A stretch of DNA of 64,000 nt from Biscogniauxia marginata (Eukaryota > Ascomycota > Sordariomycetes > Xylariales > Xylariaceae). Below are positions 57,057 to 64,000 of the stretch, piece after piece. A program made the position numbers and the translations under genes. The notes beneath the pieces were generated by a model, which was not told the DNA's origin, ran no database searches, and worked only from the letters and a program-made list of their open reading frames with translations. The stretch is taken from contig MU404139.1 in assembly GCA_022695795.1 (NCBI GenBank), positions 1 to 64,000 on the forward strand, in the 5' to 3' direction. Each line of letters starts with the position of its first letter. Position 1 is the first letter of the stretch.

Positions 57057-57905
57057 TTACATCACGATGTACAAAAAAAGAATTTTTTTTGTGGAAAGTC
57101 TTTGCCTGGACGAGCGCTGCAAATCTTGATACGATGGCGTCGCGTGGGCCTTACGCTTTCTTGATCGTGTTCTACGTTTGGAAGCTTGTGGGCTCTGCGG
57201 AGGGACTTTACGTCTGCGACCCCGGCGCTTCGTTGACGTAGCGGGGGCGGACGATAAGTATCCCGGGGGAGGGGGAGTGGCCTCCAAGGCTCTATTTCAG
57301 GAGGGGTGATGTCACTGTCTGTGGTGTTCAGAGGAGGCTGTCCTTTATATTGCTAGTGGGTGTAAGATCCTCTGGAGGGAGACTCATGCCGCCAGAGCCA
57401 GAGTTATCGGTATTGTCTTGCCCTCACCCGTAGTTCCGTTTTTAATCACTGTAGCTGGGTGTTTATGGACGCGGGAATCCTTCATCCGGAATTCCAATGC
57501 CGATTTTCTTCTAGTGATGCTTGATATAGTGACGGATGAGGACGCTGTATTGGCAATTGCTGTCCATGACCCAGAACAACGGGTTGATCAGCAACGAGAA
57601 AACAAGTGCAGTAGCCTCTCCTTCGGGCTATGCTTGCTTGGTGATAGCTTTTAGCCGAATTTCTTTTTCGTTGAATTCATTGAAAATGAAGGAGTATGTA
57701 TCTCGCCAGTCATCGGTGGTTCCATGACAGCTTTTAGTACCTAATTAGACGTCTAAATGGTAAACACAAGGAAACCATCACCAAACTCTTCCCAGTCAGT
57801 CTAGGGCATGTAAGGCGGGAGATCATTAACTTCCCTCATCACGGTCAAGCGAGTGGGTACGAAGGATATTAACTCGAGGTTAAGAATGGCTTCGTTGGGC
57901 GCAAT
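57057..57905 (-). pseudogene. Decayed gene of unknown family with RIP-like stops
   Basis: On the minus strand from about 57905 a long protein can be read once stops are ignored: APNEAILNLELISFVPTRLT, VMREVNDLPPYMP, stop, TDWEEFGDGFLVFTI, stop, then after a one-base frame change TDDWRDTYSFIFNEFNEKEI, RLKAITKQA, stop, PEGEATALVFSLLINPLFWV, MDSNCQYSVLIRHYIKHH, stop, KKIGIGIPDEGFPRP, stop. A basic tail (KRRGRRRKVPPQSP, KRRTRSRKRKAHA) follows to 57057. Five interruptions are TAG and one is TAA, all of which a single C-to-T change from CAG/CAA (a CpA context) would produce. I do not recognise the family. Confidence 0.6.
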
Positions 57906-59015
57906 ATAATTTCCATGGGCACTACAAGAAATAGAAGCAAAATATCTGAGAATTTAACAGTTGAATATCCGATTAATACACGCTTGACACACTTCGGAAA
58001 GATCGTGAAGAGATCGTGAAGAACATGTGATATAACCCAGAACTTGACGCCAGCTATAGGATTGGCTCATCAGGAAAGTGGCCGGAACATGTGTTTACGA
58101 TGGCAACTTCACACTGCTTCATAAATCTGCATATTGCTGTGGTTAAAGCTGACTGGTATATTAGCATGATACTTTATGGAGAGAGTTCATGTCTCTAGTC
58201 AAGGTCCGCCGACACAACAACTTGTGGTCAAGCTTGTCTTTAATAACCTTGGAAGCTTTCCTAAAGCAAAAAGGTGTAGGCAATCACCTCACTTGAGACA
58301 TTTAGTATAGAAACTAGAGTAACCATACGTACTACAAGTCTCCTTGAAGACTTCGACTACCTAGGTAGGTACCTCGTACCTAAACGAATATGTACCTACC
58401 TCGTATTCATATCGGCGACACCTATCCTACAGCTGGTATGATAGGTATTAGCTTAGCTAATCCATATTCAGGTACAGGTGTAGGTATTATTCCATTGGTC
58501 ACCGGGCCTCGATCGCTTATAACTCCGAAAGAGGTAATCCGGTGGGACAAAATGACGGCTATTTGTGGGCCCTAGGAAAAAGGGCTGGCATTTCGCACTC
58601 AAGCGCTGCATTCTGCTCATGTATGTACCTAAAAGGTTCCAATGTAAGTAAGAAGTACCGTCGTATCTCCGCCGGCCCAGCTGCAACTTGTATTCCAGTT
58701 CTTTTTCTTCACCAACACCACCACCACCACCACCACACTTCGGTAGATCAGGGCACTCTTGAATTGCTTCAAGCTGTTTCGCCTGAACTGCCATTTTCTC
58801 TCCTTGCTGTACACTAGACGGAATTCGTCAGCTCTCTTTCCAGTTTACTCTGTCACGTATGGCACATACAAGCTGAAAACCACGACTGCTTATCACTCCC
58901 CCCAGTCATTGCAGACCCCGTTTCCAAGCAGCCTTACCTGCCTTCACTATTCGTTCTTTCAACAACTACCCACGATTGAACCCTTTTAAAGCAGTCTTTT
59001 CTTCGCTGGTTCAAG
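57906..59015. other. Intergenic upstream of the Sds3-like gene
   Basis: No gene. It holds GTAGGTACC/TACCTACC palindrome-like elements at about 58350-58400, a CAC-triplet run at 58713-58737, and a CT/CA-rich segment just before 59016, consistent with a fungal promoter and 5' UTR. Confidence 0.55.
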
Positions 59016-60713
59016 ATGGCAGCAACCGAATCTGCGCAGGCGTCTGCCCTGGCAGCTTTGAACAAGTCAGCCAATCGACAGTCTCCTCAACCTCAGTCCA
59101 AGCGAGATAAAAAACGACAAATCCTGAGCGATCGCCTGACCATCCTCGCCGAGCAGTTCAGCCGAGATAAAGATAGACACTACCGAGAAGAACTACAGAA
59201 GATCCAGGTCGACGTCAACCTCGTCGGTCGCGTTGACCCTTACGCTGACAGACCGCTGGACGAGATTGATCGGGAGTACAGAGAGCTCTCGCAAGCTACA
59301 AATGGCGGGAACAACAATACGAGCAATAGAAGCTTGCTTGAGATGGCAGGCCCGACATTCCAAGAATGGGTACACCAGGTAGAAGATCTTGTTGAGAATC
59401 GCGACTACGAGTTAACTGCCCAGAAGGTACGCCGCCTTAACTACAAAGCCCTTTCGTTTGGTTACCAGCTGACAATAGTCCAGTACGAGTACGAGCGCAA
59501 GATGCTCGAACATTACAACACCCACGCATACAAAGTCGAAGTTGCCAAACGAGAACACCGGGCGCTGGCAACTACCCTCAGAGACCGATTGATCAACAGT
59601 ATCTCCACCAAGAAGTTCCGTCTAAGCAGGGAGAAAGAAGCAATTGAGATATCGGATAGTTCTGCGCTCCTCCTACACCCCAACCAGTTCAGCCTTACCA
59701 ATCCCTCAAGTCCCGGCGGAACTCACGGCAAGCGAAACACGCGACTGCGACGGGAGATGGAAGAGCTCCCGGGTTTCTCGGAGAACAAGAAGAGGAAGCG
59801 AAACGCGGCCGACGACGATGGCTCACCGGCGCCTAACCGACGAGGGCTTGATATATCCAATACCACCCCGTTCTGGCAAACCGACAGATTCGGAACCTTG
59901 CGCAAAGAGACCGGTCCGGTGTATAGCCTTGATAAGCTGTTTACCGACAAGGAGCTCTCCATGACCTACAACAGCGCCGCCCTGGCAGCCCACAAGCATC
60001 TGCTTACCCGTCGTGATGCGAACGGCAACGTTCTCCCCTCACCCGAGGAGAGCGAAAATGGCAACGGAGAGGCGATCGAGGATGAAGAGGAACTTGCTGC
60101 TCCCACGATGGAGCGACAACCATCGCATGCCACCCGAAGCACTCGTGGTGGCCAGAATCATACCAATTTTTACGATGATAAAGTCCTTGGCGTAGAAGGG
60201 CTCGCAAACTTCGAGATCCCGGGCAACCTAGATAAGATGGCCGCGCAGGAGCCGAAGCTCCCTCCGCTTATTCACTCACAATATTCAAAGGCCTATGTCA
60301 AATCAGAGTCCAACACCCCCACCGGTTTAACCGTTGACGACGCACAACATGACATCGCGGTGATGACGATGTACAAGAACTATCAGAGCCGTAATGGCGT
60401 GGGCTCCAACCTAGATGTGAACAACGGTGGGCGCCGGCTGCTCGAAGTCATGTCAGTACCGCAGCGCAGGAATCCATATGCATATGCAAGCTTTGTTCAG
60501 GGCCCGAGGCCGTCGACAGATGCGCTGTCGGAGGCGCTGGGTGTCGCTTCATCTAGCTTGAGGGATGAGCCGGCAGGAGCAACATCGGGCAATCTCGTGC
60601 CTGGTATCGTAGGTACGAATGCCGCCTCAAGTGGAGTGCCCATGAGCCGACAGAGTAGCCTCGGTGGCGCAGCTATGAGTCGATCTGGAAGCGGACGAGG
60701 GAAGCGGAAGTGA
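59016..60713 (+). CDS. SDS3: Sds3-like subunit of Rpd3/Sin3 histone deacetylase complex
   Basis: Intronless, 565 residues. After a short Ala/Ser/Gln-rich start comes KRDKKRQILSDRLTILAEQF followed by SRDKDRHYREELQKIQVDVN, then long coiled-coil helices (YELTAQKVRRLNYKALSFGY, IVQYEYERKMLEHYNTHAYK, REHRALATTLRDRLINSIST), and SSALLLHPNQFSLTNPSSPG followed by RNTRLRREMEELPG. This is the Sds3-like layout: coiled coils that bind Sin3, and the basic block near LLLHPNQFSL. The second half is mostly disordered, with one more ordered stretch (FWQTDRFGTLRKETGPVYSL). Sds3 helps assemble and activate the Rpd3L deacetylase that silences genes in the nucleus. Dep1 is a related alternative name. The ATG has context CAAGATGG. 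Confidence 0.82.
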   Translation: MAATESAQASALAALNKSANRQSPQPQSKRDKKRQILSDRLTILAEQFSRDKDRHYREELQKIQVDVNLVGRVDPYADRPLDEIDREYRELSQATNGGNNNTSNRSLLEMAGPTFQEWVHQVEDLVENRDYELTAQKVRRLNYKALSFGYQLTIVQYEYERKMLEHYNTHAYKVEVAKREHRALATTLRDRLINSISTKKFRLSREKEAIEISDSSALLLHPNQFSLTNPSSPGGTHGKRNTRLRREMEELPGFSENKKRKRNAADDDGSPAPNRRGLDISNTTPFWQTDRFGTLRKETGPVYSLDKLFTDKELSMTYNSAALAAHKHLLTRRDANGNVLPSPEESENGNGEAIEDEEELAAPTMERQPSHATRSTRGGQNHTNFYDDKVLGVEGLANFEIPGNLDKMAAQEPKLPPLIHSQYSKAYVKSESNTPTGLTVDDAQHDIAVMTMYKNYQSRNGVGSNLDVNNGGRRLLEVMSVPQRRNPYAYASFVQGPRPSTDALSEALGVASSSLRDEPAGATSGNLVPGIVGTNAASSGVPMSRQSSLGGAAMSRSGSGRGKRK

Positions 60714-61436
60714 GAATGAGACATCGGAGAAGGGACGGAACAAGGTGGGACGATGCAGGAGGTTTCGGGTGCCCCTGGCACAACCCACGACAGTGCAACT
60801 CGGGTTTCTTTAGTTTCTCGCATACCCCTGCTGCTGTGGTCAGCAGCTTGAGAAAATACACAACAGCATTATGCGGATGTATCGGACAGGCGTGGATGTG
60901 AAGTCATCTGGTACTATCTATCTGTCGCCGTCCAAGCTATATGCAGCGAATGTCGATACCTATCACATGTATAGACATAAATATACTTTCCCGTCTTGAC
61001 ATGCTGGTTCAGTTCATAAATATTGTGCATCTTTTCTGATCATATTCATTTGTATTCAATCTAACCTTGGGTACATTTCTAGCGTATACAGTATCCGCGC
61101 CCCCATTCATGGAGCGAAAACCAGCACACGCACCTCGATGCTCTCTCTGTCTTTGACGTCCGTCCTCGTCCTAGGATCGTCAGAGGCGAAGTGCGCCACA
61201 TGCCCGCCAGCGATGCCGGAACCACTACTGCTATATGAATCGTATTACATGGACATATCCTTAGGGACTGGTACAACAAACAATGATAAAACTGACCGTA
61301 GAGTGCCCTGAAGGAATCATTGCACCTTACCGGCTAGAGATGTGTTCTCGGCGAACTTACCGAAGGGCCTCCTTCTCGAAGAGGTCGATGACTATGCTGT
61401 TAGCACTACGACTACACGGCCATTTCCACGACAGAC
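60714..61436. other. Intergenic downstream of the Sds3-like gene
   Basis: The first 300 bp look like 3' UTR and end in AT-rich sequence near 60960-61060. No gene is supported; the frames at 61079-61279 (-) and 60710-60901 (+) lack motifs. Confidence 0.45.
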
Positions 61437-61720
61437 TTAGGTACATAGCCCGCCGATGATGTTTTCATTTGGTTCCAATTCAGGTTCCACCACACTATAG
61501 CAAGACGGCTCAGGAAAAAGCTCTGCATCATCCACAGTTGTCAGGCTGATACCGAGATGTTCCCAAAGAGTCTCTTTGACCTGTAGGCGTTAGTTGAGAT
61601 GCATCAAAACTAGAGGGAGGCATCAGGCCTAATAACGTGATTATAATAAGTGCAATTTAAGGGACATATTTAACTTGCGGTGATTGGCTCGACGTGGCTC
61701 GAATTGGAAGTGCTGCGAGT
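61437..61720 (-). CDS. Possible small split gene, last two exons
   Basis: The minus strand 61580-61437 gives 47 codons with good protein character ending in a stop: VKETLWEHLGISLTTVDDAE then LFPEPSCYSVVEPELEPNEN then IIGGLCT. A plausible acceptor (CTAAC branch point, then CCTACAG) precedes it. The best upstream donor is GCAAGT at 61678, a GC-AG type donor, which joins in frame to TRSTSNSSHVEPIT (61720-61679). Upstream of that a TAG closes the frame and I find no start, so a first exon or the gene itself is missing. I do not recognise the family. It may be a remnant; call it low confidence. Confidence 0.35.
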
Positions 61721-62098
61721 CTAGCCTCTTGGGGACAGATGACGGGTCCATGTGTCACCAGCTGTCTCGGAAGCCCGGTGAGCCCCCCACCACACCTTGC
61801 CTAGGTACCTTAGGTAAGTAGGTAGGGCCGCTCTGAAGCGTGGCTAATGTGGTTTTGGCACATGTCCCTGGGAAAATCGGCCGCTAAGCCCAAATTTATC
61901 ACCAAGTAAACAAACTGCTTGTTCAGTGCCCTTTCTTGACCGGTCTTAGCCCAAATCCCAAATGCCTATCGTTACACTCGGACCTCCCTACCCAGATCCC
62001 ATCGACCTCGATATACATAGCACATGTATAGCCCGGCCGTATATCGTTCTATCGCGTTCTGGACACCACTCGATTGAACAAGCCGGTCGCCACAAGCC
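61721..62098. other. Intergenic / promoter of the AT-hook gene
   Basis: 378 bp containing CTAGGTACCTTAGGTA (61801-61816), an exact copy of the 16-mer at 49101-49116. The rest lacks recognisable signals apart from a CCAAAT-like motif near 61955. Contains the upstream region of the gene starting at 62099. Confidence 0.45.
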
Positions 62099-64000
62099 AT
62101 GGACGATTCCGCCCTCGACCTGCCGTCCTCGCCCGACCCGCTAGTCGATGAAGTCCCAAGTTCGGTGCGCCCCGGCACGCGTCGCACGGCGCTTTCGCTA
62201 CCCCAGCAAGACCACACATTACTCAGCAGTAGTCCGAGGAGGAGCTCTGCGCCGAAGCAGTCGCCTAGGAAGCGCACCTTCGAGCTCGACGTCGGCAATG
62301 AGAACTCGCCACAGAAGATCCTGGTGACGGTCGAGGCGGAGGAGGCCTTGAAGCGGGGCATTGTTCAACGCAGACTATTCATGCCATCATCACCGACCCA
62401 AGGCTCACGCCTGACGAAGAATACGACCACCACGATAGTACCCCTGAACGACGGAGATGACACCAAGACGCCGCGACGCCGCGGCCGGCCACGGCGGACG
62501 AGCAATGGCACGCCGATGCCGAACACGCGCAAGAGATCAGGAACACCTATACAGAGGACGGCTAAGCATGCCCGGCATGGCGGGGAGCTGGATTCCGAGG
62601 TTAGCATGCCGAGCGATGCGCCTATAGATACGGGTGCCGATGGTGGCGAGGATACCCCAAAAGCGAAACCGAAGGGAAGGCCAAGGACCCGCAAGACGCC
62701 GAAGAAGTCTGCGACGCCCGCAGTACCGTCCTCACAAGTCTCAGGTCAACCGACAGGAAAGAAACGTGGCAGGCCGAGAAAATCACTCATGCCACAGGAG
62801 GTTGTGGATCTTGCTAACGCCAGGGCCGAGGCAAGCATTCTGGCTTCAGGTGAAAATACGAATGAAAAGGGATCGGCATCAGAGGCTCTATCGGAATTTG
62901 TCAGGGGCGGCGAGGAAAGGACTCATGACGACGTTCCTCTATCCGACTTCACAATAGGAGAGGGGTCGAATGCTACGCCACGACCAGATATGTACCGTCC
63001 GCGAAGGGCGGAGAGCATACAAGGCACATCAGCATCCCGCACTTCATCACACCAGGAGCTGGCTACAGATAACGATTTTATGAGCGAAGACCCCCCAGGG
63101 ATGGAACCACAAAGCGATATGGAATCAGAAATGGACAATGTTGAAGGTGTAACCTATACTGGACAAGACACTCTTGCGCATGCGTCTGATTTCAGTATGA
63201 TTGCGGTGGAGTCCTTGCCATCGTTCCAGGCATCGTTCCAAGCAAATATCAGTGGTATTCCCGAAGAGCCCGAAGACATGGGCGGGTATGAAGAAATGGG
63301 AGAAGAAACGAGTCAGATCGTTCACGAAACACTGAAGTCGCTGCGAGAAAGCACGCAGGCCAATGAAAGCCACCAACCATCAAACCATCGGATAGCGGAT
63401 AATTCGACTGCGGAACATGACCAACTCGAGGTTCAGGACCGTTCTATGAATGATAATAGTGGACATCACACGCGGGCGTTGTCAAAAAGTCCGAGAAGGC
63501 CAAAATCACTACCGTTGAACCGACAGGTATTTCCAGGCAAAGCACCACATGTCGACGACTCGTTCTCGAGCATTCCGGACAGTATACTCCACGCAGCTAC
63601 GCCGAGGCGCTTGCCTATGAAGCCGACTTCTGCTCCAGACCAGACCGAGAACGAAGACGCGTACGATGATTCCTTCTCCGAGATACCAGATGTAGTTCTT
63701 GAAGCTGCCACCCCAAGGCCAGCACCACGCATTGCGATACCCGCACAAGCGAGCGCAGGAAATCAAACGGGCAGTCATAACTCCAACTCGAATAGTAGGA
63801 GTCCTGGCTCTAGCTTGAGCACGGCTAGGCTCCCAACACCGGATGATACTTCGTCTTCAAATGCTGGCTCTTTCAGAGTCAATGATGACGACAACATAGT
63901 CGGGTCCGGTGCCCAAATCCCTGCTGCTACTGCTTCCCACATGGACTTACCTTCATCGCCACCGATCATGGCCCGGCCTCGTGCTATGGACTACGGCCTA
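62099..64000 (+). CDS. AT-hook DNA-binding protein, partial (continues past window)
   Basis: An open frame of 634 codons runs from ATG 62099 to the window edge without a stop, so the C-terminus is missing. The start MDDSALDLPSSPDPLVDEVP follows sequence context CAAGCCATGG. Three AT-hook cores bind the minor groove of AT-rich DNA: RRRGRPRRT (about 126-134), KPKGRPRTRK (about 189-198) and KKRGRPRKS (about 220-228). The rest is disordered and rich in Ser, Pro, Thr and acidic residues. Two copies of a motif DDSFSxIPDxxLxAATPR occur at about 485 and 521. Fungal proteins of this kind are annotated as AT-hook or 'AT DNA binding protein'; a nuclear chromatin role is likely, the exact function unknown. 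No intron was needed to keep the frame open. Confidence 0.85.
   Translation, partial: MDDSALDLPSSPDPLVDEVPSSVRPGTRRTALSLPQQDHTLLSSSPRRSSAPKQSPRKRTFELDVGNENSPQKILVTVEAEEALKRGIVQRRLFMPSSPTQGSRLTKNTTTTIVPLNDGDDTKTPRRRGRPRRTSNGTPMPNTRKRSGTPIQRTAKHARHGGELDSEVSMPSDAPIDTGADGGEDTPKAKPKGRPRTRKTPKKSATPAVPSSQVSGQPTGKKRGRPRKSLMPQEVVDLANARAEASILASGENTNEKGSASEALSEFVRGGEERTHDDVPLSDFTIGEGSNATPRPDMYRPRRAESIQGTSASRTSSHQELATDNDFMSEDPPGMEPQSDMESEMDNVEGVTYTGQDTLAHASDFSMIAVESLPSFQASFQANISGIPEEPEDMGGYEEMGEETSQIVHETLKSLRESTQANESHQPSNHRIADNSTAEHDQLEVQDRSMNDNSGHHTRALSKSPRRPKSLPLNRQVFPGKAPHVDDSFSSIPDSILHAATPRRLPMKPTSAPDQTENEDAYDDSFSEIPDVVLEAATPRPAPRIAIPAQASAGNQTGSHNSNSNSRSPGSSLSTARLPTPDDTSSSNAGSFRVNDDDNIVGSGAQIPAATASHMDLPSSPPIMARPRAMDYGL

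Overview
The window looks like nuclear DNA of a filamentous ascomycete (Pezizomycotina, probably a Sordariomycete; I cannot name a species). The protein-coding genes have short spliceosomal introns (58-99 bp, GTRNGT-like donors, CTRAY branch points). Their products are fungal orthologues: a WD40/GEMIN5-like protein, the PIG-H subunit Gpi15, Deg1/Pus3, RPC9/Rpc17, a PARP-E2 fusion, a COG7-type protein, an Sds3-like protein and an AT-hook protein. An extremely AT-rich block and several pseudogenes whose stops fit C-to-T or G-to-A change point to repeat-induced point mutation (RIP).

Layout. 1-5.2 kb: AT-rich block without genes, opening with an 11-bp minisatellite. 5.2-12.6 kb: normal base composition but no gene I can support. 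12.6-13.1 kb: one small conserved-looking coding gene. 13.1-22.2 kb: gene-poor, with a decayed NmrA-like gene. 22.2-34.2 kb: compact housekeeping block with the six-exon WD40 gene (+), GPI15 (+), DEG1/PUS3 (-), an atypical Rho-like GTPase (+) and RPC17 (-). 34.2-49.9 kb: a graveyard of relics (unknown conserved fragment, 119-bp-arm inverted repeat, HhH-GPD glycosylase, RRM-type gene, Zn2Cys6 piece, duplicated exon of the PARP gene) plus tandem repeats. 49.9-64 kb: second gene block with the PARP/UBE2Q-like fusion (-), COG7-like (+), a RIP-like pseudogene (-), Sds3-like (+) and an AT-hook protein (+) running off the right edge.

The genes do not form one pathway. They are housekeeping genes of GPI-anchor synthesis, tRNA modification, RNA polymerase III, Golgi tethering and histone deacetylation, with relic-rich segments between them. 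The most unusual intact gene is the fusion of an ADP-ribosyltransferase to a ubiquitin-conjugating domain at 49942-53712. A partial, possibly spliced copy of its first exon lies 6 kb away in the opposite orientation. All exon structures were worked out by hand from splice signals and reading-frame continuity; no alignment or database search was run.
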